A DNA stretch of 64,000 bases from NCBI GenBank assembly GCA_905116865.2, contig CAJHNH020008433.1, forward strand, positions 261,001 to 325,000. Reading direction: 5' to 3'. Positions within the stretch are counted from its first letter, which is position 1. Each line of letters begins with the position of its first letter. Shown here piece after piece: positions 1 to 10,936 of this stretch. Made by a program: the position numbers and the translations under genes. The notes beneath the pieces were generated by a model. It was not told the origin of the DNA and made no database searches. It worked only from the letters and a program-made list of their open reading frames with translations. This DNA is from Candidula unifasciata. Lineage: Eukaryota; Mollusca; Gastropoda; Stylommatophora; Geomitridae.

Positions 1-975
1 GTCTCTTTCATGGACTGATCGTCACATGGGCGCTGTAATCATGGAAACAAACGCATACGTGTAGTATCTTGACTTACACTAAGAATACATGTATTAATTA
101 ATATAACATATAATAATAAAATATATCCCATCACTCCTCCCCATATTCAACATTCTCTCTAGTCTAGTCTGAAGGTCTTTTGTCTTACATGGACGTTACA
201 TATCCTGCCTTCCCTCTAATGCTATGTCATGATAGTTGACTTTCTAAGTCTGTTGTCCGTCATCACTCAGACTTCGAATTGGCTGACATTGATTTGACAT
301 AAACATGTGGCGCAGGTTATGTGCTGAACACGCAAACAATTTATGTGTGCACGCTGTCCTGAATATTATCTTTCAGTGACAGTGAATTCTATACACCCAT
401 CATTCTTCCCCTGGGGTTATAAATCCTCTGTTTAGGTGAACACATTAAGTGAGCACATGGTGGGCACACAAAACGTAGCAGCATCCCTGCACATATTTGG
501 GCATCATTTCCCACAGTCCCAACTCATATTTTGGCTGATTGTGGAAACAATATAATTACATTTCATTATAGCAAATGCCATTGTTCACATCTCATTTTAT
601 ACACATGAAAACATACACTGAAAAACATGTGACACAAACATACAAGAAATAGGAATAGTTTAGCAGTTCCCTAACTGAGATACTGAATACTCACAAAGAA
701 CTATTTCAAGCAGAATGTGCAGACAAATTAGGAAAAGGTAGTATAGACTAAGCTTAACTCCCTAACCTATGTATACAAGATTAAAATTAATATTCACCTG
801 GGAACTTTCCATCAATCGCCAAACCAGAATCCGACCGTAAAATTTACCTTTACGTCGACCTGTGTTTGTTGCTTGCCAGCTGCGATGTGACGGGAATTCC
901 AAAGGCTCGAAGTATACAATCTAACTGTCTCAAAGGTTAAACTCCTCCCTTTACTCGGTTCTACCCAACCCTCAA
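1..975. other. Left flank of the palindrome, no gene seen
   Basis: This AT-rich stretch has no convincing open frame, tandem repeat or recognised element. Read on the minus strand, its inner edge (about 890-975) resembles the end of the 99-bp segment seen at 5181 and 9203. Both carry CCCGTCAC about 90 bases from the arm edge and both are followed by CTGG. It may therefore be a diverged version of the same LTR end. That is inference from a short match. Confidence 0.4.
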
Positions 976-1770
976 GACGATGACTTAAGCCACGCCTCTG
1001 AAGTACCTATCAGATCAAATTAGCTAACAAGTGGCCTGTCAGACAATTCTGGACTGACATCCCTAGAGCAAACATTCTTAAGTGACCCAATCTAGTTTAC
1101 AACGAATCTAACTGGCGGGTGTTAAAAGACGGTCAGTGAAGCCATTGTGTTTCCTACTTGACCAAGATCAAACATTCCTAATTGGCAAATACCTGTTCTC
1201 CGGAGAATTACACTGATGTGCGAACTCCAGCCTCTGGTCGCCACAATCTCTACTAGTCCACTCTCAGTTCCTCTGATCTAGTCTCATCAAAAGTCTGTTT
1301 AAAGCAGTCTGGTCAGGAGATAACATTCTGACACTGGCATGAGAAAAGAAATTCTCTAGCCCCGGTGTAATTGCGTAAAATTACCCAAGACTCAGTCTCT
1401 TTGTCTGGACTAAGGACTGGAAACATTTAAATCAGTTTGTTTTAAAGTATTACCAATAACCAGAAGAACTTATTACAAGTACTAACTTCTCGGAACCACT
1501 GAGATCGTTTCGTGACAGAGGTCCGTTCTGTTTGGTTGGCCAAAAGGTTTGCCATAGTCCTATACGAGGTAGTCTTGGAGTATGTGCTATGCTGTCGGGG
1601 CAACGTTCCAGATGTGTAAATGGCCCATACACCAGTATTAGGTTATTAAGTTACGTATAAAGGTGCAGGCGCTATAGGTTGTGCCATTGTCTTGAGGCGT
1701 AGAAAATGATAGATACGATCTGTTCATAAGAAGGTAGGGTTCTTCCCCCCCCCCCCCTATTATTTAATCT

Positions 1771-1915
1771 CATCTCGACGGCTTCCTGGTGTGTTAGATG
1801 GTGAAATGAAGACCGATTAACGCTACCCCTCCCCCTCCCCCACCTTAAAATGTTAGACTTTCCTCGGAACTCCCCTCGAAATCTCGGTCTCCGAGATGGG
1901 GTGAAAGAAATATAC
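1771..1915. mobile_element. Short inverted-repeat (MITE-like) element in the left arm
   Basis: The piece opens with CTCATCTCGACGG and closes with CTCCGAGATGGGGTG, whose complement reads CACCCCATCTCGGAG. The ends are thus imperfect inverted copies around a C-rich middle. Similar CATCTCG ends occur at 15.8 and 53.75 kb. The mirror copy lies at about 8265-8410. No coding capacity. Confidence 0.35.
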
Positions 1916-2126
1916 CTAAAATGGTCGTTTTTTACTTGAGTTGCTGGTTTTCTGACTGATTTAATGATCGTTTAATGTTCTATATGAAACAGTTTGTGTA
2001 AACGGGACAGGCAGTATTTCTTTATTTTATCTCTAAACTGGAAATAGTCATCGGCACGCAAATGAATGGTTCTTTGAAATATGTTCAATCATGTTGTTGT
2101 TGTTTTCCTCCTCCCCTCCTCCATAT

Positions 2127-2245
2127 TCTTCTTCTTGTTCTTCTTCTTGTTCTTCTTCTTGTTCTTGTTCTTGTTCTTGTTGTTCTTCTTCTTCTTCTTC
2201 TTCTTCTTCTTCTTCTTCTTCTTCTTCTTCTTCTTCTTCTTCTTC
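2127..2245 (+). repeat. (CTT)n with GTT variants, tail of SINE-B
   Basis: This roughly 120-bp trinucleotide run abuts the 3' end of the minus-strand SINE-B copy at 2246, so on the minus strand it is a (GAA)n tail. Open frames here are only poly-Leu or poly-Ser artefacts. Confidence 0.9.
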
Positions 2246-2483
2246 TAGACGTCTTCTTCGCGCTTACTGACTATAAATTCCCGTGGAAAGTTATTGATTT
2301 TCGACCGCTTCTGCAACTTAATTTTGTTCCGGAAGTTCAGTGTACATTCGTTTGACAGATTTGGCTTATTTGTACGCTAACTGTTGTTTGCTCGCTTCTC
2401 AGTCAGATGCACTTCGACTCCGAAGGAAACATCGCCTATTTAGACGACATGTGTGTAAGGGGGCATTAGTAGACTCCCCACCC
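2246..2483 (-). mobile_element. SINE-B copy in the left arm
   Basis: Read on the minus strand it shows the SINE-B order: an ATGTCGT box, a segment close to GTCGACTAATTGGG, the GCATCTGnCTGAGA box, a CGGATGTGCACGC-like box, then a TTTATAGTCAGTAAGCGCG end followed by GAA repeats. The same order is found at 14.97, 16.03, 18.24, 33.43, 37.44 and 50.29 kb. No coding capacity is evident; it is a short retroposon of unknown head type. Confidence 0.7.
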
Positions 2484-2576
2484 CGCCCCCATTTTGCACA
2501 CTGGAGACCCGGACCACTCTCTGGTGTATTTACAGAAGGGCCCATTATTTTAATTTAAACTTAAAATAAATTTACT

Positions 2577-2745
2577 TGGGTAGCTTTTACAGGACGTTGC
2601 AGAACCAGTCCCAGAATAGTTTAGCTGCTTCTAAGGAAATGCATGCGCAGTAGTTTGCCACTGCTTTCTAAACAGTAGGCAATATACCATTGTCGAAATA
2701 AGCGCAGTCAGATCGCCCGCAGCTGACATCCAACCGGATATATGT
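2577..2745 (-). mobile_element. Decayed SINE-A copy in the left arm
   Basis: The order ACAGGACGTTGCAGAACCA, AGTAGTTTGCCA, CATTGTCGAAA and CCCGCAGCTG matches the complement of the full SINE-A at 20321, but the copy is diverged and its tRNA-like head is lost. The mirror copy is at 7425-7592. Confidence 0.7.
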
Positions 2746-3239
2746 GAATTACAATACATGTTGGCAACGCCAAAGTCACACACACTGAAAATAACCAAAT
2801 TACACCCAAAAATCCAAAATCCAGGAGTTTAGAAAAATTCGTTCCGGAGATAGGAAAGAGACAAAACGCAACTGCACACGTATGCTGATATATATATTAT
2901 TTGCGGGGAGGGGAGACTTGTGTTGAGCCAGAACTTGGCTGTGGGAAAGAACGTGTAGTTGGTGTGTGCGGTCTCAGACAGTTTTCCCCTGACGGCCATC
3001 ACTCCCCTAGTCCTTCCTGTTCCGCCCGCGGTCGTTTTTCTAACAAGGTTATCTTATCCCCACGTACACGCACACAGGCTATCGATTATAACAACAAAAC
3101 CTCCCTTCACTCACTCACGTTCCTTCTCCCCCCACTTCACCCTTAGCCCGTTGCTTCCCTCACAACCACCGCCTTTGGCTAGTTTTCTGATAGCGGAATT
3201 TTTTCTTGTTTCTTTTCACACTCATTCCTTGACATGAGG

Positions 3240-4893
3240 GCCGAGTTAAAGGGACAGTGTTTGGTGTAGTAGTGTAGTGTGTTGATGTGCTGTTTTGAGT
3301 TGGTGTAGTGTATCGATGTTTGATGATGTAGTGTGTTCGTAGAGAGCGTTAGTGAATTGATGTTTGGGTGATGTAGTGTTTTGGTGAATTTTGATGTGGT
3401 GTATGAAGTATTTTAATGTAGTGTGCGAATGCAGCGTGTTGATGCGGTTTGTTGATGTGTGGAGATGCAATCCGTTGATGTAGTGTGAGGATGTAGTATG
3501 TTGATTTGTTGTAATGTAATGTGTTAATGTAGTCTGGGTATATAGTGTGTTGATGTAGTGTCTTAATGTTTGGTGATGTAATGTGTTTATATAGTGTGTT
3601 GATGTGTGGTAAAGTAATGTGTTGATGTGGGGTTGGTATGTATTCTGTTAATGTGTGGTGGTGTAATGGGTTGATGTAGTATATTGGTATAGTGCGTTGA
3701 TGTATATTCAAATAGTATACTGATGTAGCGGGTCGGTAGACATTGTTGACGTAAAATGATGTAGTGTGTTGATGGAATGTGGTAATATAGTATGTTGATG
3801 GAATGTGTTGATTTAGTGTGTTGATGGAATGCATTGATATAGCGTGTTGGTGGAATGTTGATATAGTGTGTTGACGGAATGTGCTGATATAGTGTGTTGA
3901 TGGAATGTATTGATATAGTGTGTTGATGGAATGTATTGATATAGTGTGTTGACTGAATGCGTTAATATAGTGTGTTGCTTGAATGTATTGATATAGTGTG
4001 TTGATGGAATGTATTGATATAGTGTGTTGGTGGAATGTATAGATATAGTGTGTTGCTTGAATGTATTGATATAGTGTGGGGATGGAATGTATTGATATAG
4101 TGTGTTGATATAGTGTGTTGATGGAATGTATTGATATAGTGTGTTGATGGAATGTATTGATATAGTGTGTGGATGGAATGTATTAATATAGTGTGTTGAT
4201 GGAATGTATTGAAATAGTGTGTGGATGGAATGTATTGATAAAGTGTGTTGATGGAATGTATTGATATAGTGTGCTGATGGAATATATTGATATAGTGTGT
4301 TGATAGAATGTATTGATATAGTGTGTTGATGGAATGTATTGATAAAGTGTGCTGATGGAATATATTGATATAGTGTGCTGATGGAATGTATTGATAAAGT
4401 GTGCTGATGGAATGTATTGATATAGTGTGTTGATGGAATGTATTGATATAGTGTGCTGATGGAATGTATTGATATAGTGTGTTGATGGAATGTATTGATA
4501 TAGTGTGTTGATGGAATGTATTGATATAGTGTGATGATGGAATGTATTGATATAGTGTGCTGATGGAATGTATTGATATAGTGTGTTGATGGAATGTATT
4601 GATATAGTGTGTGGATGGAATGTATTGATATAGTGTGTTGATGGAATGTATTGATAAAGTGTGCTGATATAATGTATTGATATAGTGTGTGGATGGAATG
4701 TATTGATAAAGTGTGCTGATGGAACCACTGTATTGATATAGTGTGTTGATGGAATGTATTGATATAGTGTGTTGATGGAATGTATTGATATAGTGTGTTG
4801 ATGGAATGCGTTGATACTATAGTGTGTTAATTAATATGTTACATATAAAGCTGTACTGTCATAGTTTGTTTACTAAAATGTGTGGATATAGTT
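3240..4893 (+). repeat. 26-bp minisatellite, left-arm array
   Basis: The unit is TGTTGATGGAATGTATTGATATAGTG, about 26 bp. Units from 3840 to 4820 are regular; those from 3240 to 3840 are degenerate (GTAGTGTGTTGATGT-like) and grade into non-tandem DNA. Three units make 78 bp, which is why long open frames appear on the minus strand; they are not genes. Confidence 0.93.
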
Positions 4894-5180
4894 GATAGTG
4901 TATTCAATCTTACCTGTTTTCTAAAACTGATAGATAGAAGTACATTTGGTGGGAGCTCAAATAATATGATAATAATTCTTTAATTATTAATAATAACACC
5001 GGGAGAAGGTAGATGACGAAGGAATCACTTGCCCTGTCTAATAATTCATTTAGTATGATAGACATCTAAAATTCCTTGCCTTCTCTTGTGGGTACCAAGT
5101 TCAGCTAATGTTAATATACTTAACGAGCCAATATGGCTGTTTTCTTGGATATCCAGGACTTTGTCTGAGAGCAACATAGC
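4894..5180. other. Spacer at the palindrome centre
   Basis: AT-rich sequence with no mirror copy and no gene. It separates the diverged inner end of the left arm from the 99-bp duplicated segment. No recognisable element was seen in it. Confidence 0.6.
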
Positions 5181-5279
5181 TCAGATTTTAGTTCGGTTTA
5201 TCTAGTGGAGAGAATGTGTTGAAAGGAAGATCCCTACTCAACAACATAAAACATTTTAAACCACCCGTCACGTCACACT
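5181..5279 (+). repeat. 99-bp segment, copy 1 (possible LTR end)
   Basis: Identical in the same orientation to 9203-9301 (offset 4022), beginning TCAGATTTTAG and ending CACGTCACACT. In this copy it is joined directly to the inverted minisatellite, with no primer-binding site after it. Because copy 2 ends in CA one base before a tRNA-Pro-like site, I infer that the segment is the 3' end of an LTR. Confidence 0.85.
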
Positions 5280-6928
5280 ACATTATCACACTATATCCAC
5301 ACATTTTAAAAACAAATTATGTCAGTACATTATATGTACATATTATATTAACACACTATATCAACGCATTCCATCAACACACTATATCAATACATTCCAT
5401 CAACACACTATATCAATACATTCCATCAACACACTATATCAATACATTCCATCAGCACACTTTATCAATACATTCCATCCACACACTATATCAATACATT
5501 ATATCAGCACACTTTATCAATACATTCCATCAACACACTATATCAATACATTCCATCCACACACTATATCAATACATTCCATCAACACACTATATCAATA
5601 CATTCCATCAGCACACTATATCAATACATTCCATCATCACACTATATCAATACATTCCATCAACACACTATATCAATACATTCCATCAACACACTATATC
5701 AATACATTCCATCAGCACACTATATCAATACATTCCATCAACACACTATATCAATACATTCCATCAGCACACTTTATCAATACATTCCATCAGCACACTA
5801 TATCAATATATTCCATCAGCACACTTTATCAATACATTCCATCAACACACTATATCAATACATTCTATCAACACACTATATCAATATATTCCATCAGCAC
5901 ACTATATCAATACATTCCATCAACACACTTTATCAATACATTCCATCCACACACTATTTCAATACATTCCATCAACACACTATATTAATACATTCCATCC
6001 ACACACTATATCAATACATTCCATCAACACACTATATCAATACATTCCATCAACACACTATATCAACACACTATATCAATACATTCCATCCACACACTAT
6101 ATCAATACATTCAAGCAACACACTATATCTATACATTCCACCAACACACTATATCAATACATTCCATCAACACACTATATCAATACATTCAAGCAACACA
6201 CTATATTAACGCATTCAGTCAACACACTATATCAATACATTCCATCAACACACTATATCAATACATTCCATCAACACACTATATCAGCACATTCCGTCAA
6301 CACACTATATCAACATTCCACCAACACGCTATATCAATGCATTCCATCAACACACTAAATCAACACATTCCATCAACATACTATATTACCACATTCCATC
6401 AACACACTACATCATTTTACGTCAACAATGTCTACCGACCCGCTACATCAGTATACTATTTGAATATACATCAACGCACTATACCAATATACTACATCAA
6501 CCCATTACACCACCACACATTAACAGAATACATACCAACCCCACATCAACACATTACTTTACCACACATCAACACACTATATAAACACATTACATCACCA
6601 AACATTAAGACACTACATCAACACACTATATACCCAGACTACATTAACACATTACATTACAACAAATCAACATACTACATCCTCACACTACATCAACGGA
6701 TTGCATCTCCACACATCAACAAACCGCATCAACACGCTGCATTCGCACACTACATTAAAATACTTCATACACCACATCAAAATTCACCAAAACACTACAT
6801 CACCCAAACATCAATTCACTAACGCTCTCTACGAACACACTACATCATCAAACATCGATACACTACACCAACTCAAAACAGCACATCAACACACTACACT
6901 ACTACACCAAACACTGTCCCTTTAACTC
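5280..6928 (-). repeat. 26-bp minisatellite, right-arm array
   Basis: Inverted copy of the left-arm array with the same unit on the minus strand. Regular units occupy about 5340-6340 and degenerate ones 6340-6928. The 380-residue open frame starting at 5216 is a product of the 26-bp period (26 residues per three units) and is not a protein gene. Confidence 0.93.
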
Positions 6929-7424
6929 GGCCCTCATGTCAAGGAATGAGTGTGAAAAGAAACAAGAAAAATTCCGCTATCAGAAACTAGCCAAAGGCGG
7001 TGGTTGTGAGGGAAGCAACGGGCTAAGGGTGAAGTGGGGGGAGAAGGAACGTGAGTGAGTGAAGGGAGGGTTTGTTGTTATAATCGATAGCCTGTGTGCG
7101 TGTACGTGGGGATAAGATAACCTTGTTAGAAAAACGACCGCGGGCGGAACAGGAAGGACTAGGGGAGTGATGGCCGTCAGGGGAAAACTGTCTGAGACCG
7201 CACACACCAACTACACGTTCTTTCCCACAGCCAAGTTCTGGCTCAACACAAGTCTCCCCTCCCCGCAAATAATATATATATCAGCATACGTGTGCAGTTG
7301 CGTTTTGTCTCTTTCCTATCTCCGGAACGAATTTTTCTAAACTCCTGGATTTTGGATTTTTGGGTGTAATTTGGTTATTTTCAGTGTGTGTGACTTTGGC
7401 GTTGCCAACATGTATTGTAATTCA

Positions 7425-7592
7425 CATATATCCGGTTGGATGTCAGCTGCGGGCGATCTGACTGCGCTTATTTCGACAATGGTATATTGCCTACTGTTTA
7501 GAAAGCAGTGGCAAACTACTGCGCATGCATTTCCTTAGAAGCAGCTAAACTATTCTGGGACTGGTTCTGCAACGTCCTGTAAAAGCTACCCA
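7425..7592 (+). mobile_element. Decayed SINE-A copy in the right arm
   Basis: Mirror image of 2577-2745. Part of the duplicated arm and not an independent insertion. Confidence 0.7.
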
Positions 7593-7679
7593 AGTAAATT
7601 TATTTTAAGTTTAAATTAAAATAATGGGCCCTTCTGTAAATACACCAGAGAGTGGTCCGGGTCTCCAGTGTGCAAAATG

Positions 7680-7924
7680 GGGGCGGGGTGGGGAGTCTAC
7701 TAATGCCCCCTTACACACATGTCGTCTAAATAGGCGATGTTTCCTTCGGAGTCGAAGTGCATCTGACTGAGAAGCGAGCAAACAACAGTTAGCGTACAAA
7801 ATAAGCCAAATCTGTCAAACGAATGTACACTGAACTTCCGGAACAAAATTAAGTTGCAGAAGCGGTCGAAAATCAATAACTTTCCACGGGAATTTATAGT
7901 CAGTAAGCGCGAAGAAGACGTCTA
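7680..7924 (+). mobile_element. SINE-B copy in the right arm
   Basis: Mirror image of 2246-2483, reading in SINE-B sense, followed by its GAA tail at 7925-8046. Confidence 0.7.
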
Positions 7925-8046
7925 GAAGAAGAAGAAGAAGAAGAAGAAGAAGAAGAAGAAGAAGAAGAAGAAGAAGAAGAAGAAGAAGAACAACAAGAAC
8001 AAGAACAAGAACAAGAAGAAGAACAAGAAGAAGAACAAGAAGAAGA
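7925..8046 (+). repeat. (GAA)n with CAA variants, tail of SINE-B
   Basis: Mirror of the CTT run at 2127, about one triplet longer. It directly follows the SINE-B end. Confidence 0.9.
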
Positions 8047-9202
8047 ATATGGAGGAGGGGAGGAGGAAAACAACAACAACATGATTGAACATATTTCAAA
8101 GAACCATTCATTTGCGTGCCGATGACTATTTCCAGTTTAGAGATAAAATAAAGAAATACTGCCTGTCCCGTTTACACAAACTGTTTCATATAGAACATTA
8201 AACGATCATTAAATCAGTCAGAAAACCAGCAACTCAAGTAAAAAAAACGACCATTTTAGGTATATTTCTTTCACCCCATCTCGGAGACCGAGATTTCGAG
8301 GGGAGTTCCGAGGAAAGTCTAACATTTTAAAGGTGGGGGAGGGGGAGGGGTAGCGTTAATCGGTCTTCATTTCACCATCTAACACACCAGGAAGCCGTCG
8401 AGATGAGATTAAATAATAGGGGGGGGGGGGGGGGAGAAGAACCCTACCTTCTTATGAACAGATCGTATCTATCATTTTCTACGCCTCAAGACAATGGCAC
8501 AACCTATAGCGCCTGCACCTTTATACGTAACTTAATAACCTAATACTGGTGTATGGGCCATTTACACATCTGGAACGTTGCCCCGACAGCATAGCACATA
8601 CTCCAAGACTACCTCGTATAGGACTATGGCAAACCTTTTGGCCAACCAAACAGAACGGACCTCTGTCACGAAACGATCTCAGTGGTTCCAGAAGTTAGTA
8701 CTTGTAATAAGTTCTTCTGGTTATTGGTAATACTTTAAAACAAACTGATTTAAATGTTTCCAGTCCTTAGTCCAGACAAAGAGACTGAGTCTTGGGTAAT
8801 TTTACGCAATTACACCGGGGCTAGAGAATTTCTTTTCTCATGCCAGTGTCAGAATGTTATCTCCTGACCAGACTGCTTTAAACAGACTTTTGATGAGACT
8901 AGATCAGAGGAACTGAGAGTGGACTAGTAGAGATTGTGGCGACCAGAGGCTGGAGTTCGCACATCAGTGTAATTCTCCGGAGAACAGGTATTTGCCAATT
9001 AGGAATGTTTGATCTTGGTCAAGTAGGAAACACAATGGCTTCACTGACCGTCTTTTAACACCCGCCAGTTAGATTCGTTGTAAACTAGATTGGGTCACTT
9101 AAGAATGTTTGCTCTAGGGATGTCAGTCCAGAATTGTCTGACAGGCCACTTGTTAGCTAATTTGATCTGATAGGTACTTCAGAGGCGTGGCTTAAGTCAT
9201 CG

Positions 9203-9301
9203 TCAGATTTTAGTTCGGTTTATCTAGTGGAGAGAATGTGTTGAAAGGAAGATCCCTACTCAACAACATAAAACATTTTAAACCACCCGTCACGTCACAC
9301 T
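9203..9301 (+). repeat. 99-bp segment, copy 2 (possible LTR end)
   Basis: Exact direct repeat of 5181-5279, placed at the outer end of the right arm. It ends in CA at 9298-9299, followed by one C and then the tRNA-Pro-like site at 9301. That arrangement is typical of an LTR/primer-site junction. No matching LTR start was found, so the full LTR is not defined. Confidence 0.85.
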
Positions 9302-9318
9302 GGGTGCTCGTCCGGGAT
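9301..9318 (+). promoter_or_regulatory. tRNA-Pro-type primer-binding site
   Basis: TGGGTGCTCGTCCGGGAT differs at one base (T for G at position 5) from the 18-base complement of the tRNA-Pro 3' end used as primer site by gammaretroviruses and some LTR retrotransposons. The match starts exactly at TGG, the complement of the added CCA. A tRNA gene fragment would not give this, but reverse-transcriptase priming does. No gag or pol coding follows; the next sequence is the 26-bp minisatellite. It may mark a gutted non-autonomous LTR element. Confidence 0.6.
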
Positions 9319-9319
9319 A

Positions 9320-10200
9320 GCTGATGGAATGTATTGATAAAGTGTGCTGATGGAATGTATTGATATAGTGTGTTGATGGAATGTATTGATATAGTGTGCT
9401 GATGGAATGTATTGATATAGTGTGTTAATGGAATGTATTGATATAGTGTGTTGATGGAATGTATTGATATAGTGTGATGATGGAATGTATTGATATAGTG
9501 TGCTGATGGAATGTATTGATATAGTGTGTTGATGGAATGTATTGATATAGTGTGTGGATGGAATGTATTGATATAGTGTGTGGATGGAATGTATTGATAA
9601 AGTGTGCTGATGGAATGTATTGATATAGTGTGTTGATGGAATGTATTGATATAGTGTGTTGATGGAATGTATTGATATAGTGTGCTGATGGAATGTATTG
9701 ATATAGTGTGTTAATGGAATGTATTGATATAGTGTGTTGATGGAATGTATTGATATAGTGTGATGATGGAATGTATTGATATAGTGTGCTGATGGAATGT
9801 ATTGATATAGTGTGTTGATGGAATGTATTGATATAGTGTGTGGATGGAATGTATTGATATAGTGTGTGGATGGAATGTATTGATAAAGTGTGCTGATGGA
9901 ATGTATTGATATAGTGTGTTGATGGAATGTATTGATATAGTGTGTTGATGGAATGTATTGATATAGTGTGTTGATGGAATGCGTTGATATAGTGTGTTAA
10001 TATAATATGTACATATAATGTACTGACATAATTTGTTTTTAAAATGCGTGGATATAGTGTGATAATGTAGTGTTTTGATAGTATGTGTTGATATACTTTA
10101 GTGTAGTGTGTTGATGTATGTTCAAATGGTATATTGATGTAGTGGTTCCGTGTAGTACATTGATGTGGTGTGTTGATAGAATGTGTTGATATAGTGTATT
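9320..10200 (+). repeat. 26-bp minisatellite, third copy in left-arm orientation
   Basis: It starts right after the primer-site-like 18-mer. Regular units run to about 9985. After 9986 it matches the inner arm tip (GTTAATATAATATGTACATAT), closely following the right arm and less so the left. From 10080 to 10200 it resembles the degenerate units near 3690-3790 (the TTCAAAT-GTATA-TGATGTAG string). Blocks of several units recur within it (about 9340-9600 and 9600-9900), which points to local segmental duplication. Confidence 0.9.
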
Positions 10201-10202
10201 AA

Positions 10203-10280
10203 CGTGCTGACTAATTGCTCGCAGCTGGGATCGAACCCGGCACCTCTGCATTACGAAGCGCGTTCACAACGCCTAAACCA
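10203..10280 (-). mobile_element. SINE-A head fragment
   Basis: On the minus strand it has the tRNA-like head, with GGTTCGATCCC as the B-box and CTTCGTAATGC upstream. The body of the SINE is missing. Confidence 0.6.
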
Positions 10281-10365
10281 TATAGATCGACGGGGCATTA
10301 ATTAATGTGTCTAAAATTGTGTACAAAATTAATCCTTAAGAAAGAGAATAGGGGCTTTTGAGGTG

Positions 10366-10680
10366 AAATGCTAAAGAAAGATTCTCAGAATATCTTGGAG
10401 AAATACTTACATCTTAAAAGATCTGAAAATCAAGGAAGATTGGCTAATAAACAGCATCCTGTCTCGGAAGCTGAAATGTTTTGGTCATATAAAGCGCCAC
10501 GATATATTGGAAAAAATTATAGCACAAGGCATGGTACCAGGAAGGAGGGGCAGGGGTCGACCAACACGAAGATGAGCACAGGATATAAGTGACTCCTTGA
10601 GTATCACAGTGCATGAGGCGGGAGAGCTGGCGAGAGACCGTGATGAGAGCAACGTTCTGCAAAGGACCTGATACATGATG
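10366..10680 (+). pseudogene. LINE-C 3' coding fragment (unexpanded reference copy)
   Basis: Interrupted reading frames give EDWLINSIL, KCFGHIKRHD, GRRGRGRPTRR and AGELARDRD. This is the usual tail of a non-LTR retrotransposon protein downstream of the reverse transcriptase. It has stops and frameshifts and no RT core. The single GGAAGATTGGCTAAT at 10435-10449 corresponds to the 15-bp unit that is repeated 29 times at 36646-37080. Other copies of this family are at 36541 and 49885. Confidence 0.75.
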
Positions 10681-10936
10681 ATAATGTGTACAAAACTACG
10701 TGTGTGCGGGCTTGTGTGTGCGTACATGTGTATGTGTGTGTTCTAATACTCGTACGCCCACATTCATACCTACTAGTATGTAAACAACCACCTTCACCAA
10801 GTTTACCTAGAAGATGAATGTACCAGGTAGAAAAGCAACATAACCACAAACACATATCGCCATATCAAATTTTCCCTTGATCGTTTTTTCTCCATTGAAA
10901 TTCACTATCGCTATACGGCTGCCTTTTAATAAAAGT

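Larger units (their letters stand above)
976..4893 (+). repeat. Left arm of an 8.2-kb inverted repeat
   Basis: Reverse-complementing 976-4893 gives 5279-9204 almost base for base. Coordinates sum to about 10180 at the outer edge and 10175 near the inner edge, so net indels are few. The outer part (976-3239) holds ordinary dispersed repeats: a MITE-like piece, a CTT run, a SINE-B copy and a decayed SINE-A. The inner part (3240-4893) is the 26-bp minisatellite. Differences I saw in the outer part are mostly homopolymer or short-indel changes, for example 13 C at 1745 against 16 G at 8419. The inner tip (about 4816-4893) is clearly more diverged from its partner. It may be a real inverted duplication or partly an assembly effect. 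Confidence 0.93.
5279..9204 (-). repeat. Right arm of the 8.2-kb inverted repeat
   Basis: This is the reverse complement of the left arm, with the minisatellite innermost (5279-6928) and the non-tandem part outermost (6929-9204). Every feature of the left arm recurs in reverse order. The arm ends abruptly at 9204. There the left arm's mirror would continue into the 975-side flank, but the sequence instead switches to the 99-bp segment also found at 5181-5279. Confidence 0.93.

Noticed and set aside
5216..6358. 380-residue open frame with IPSTHYINTFHQ repeats
   Set aside because: Product of a 26-bp repeat (78 bp per three units); its mirror occurs on the other strand of the other arm.
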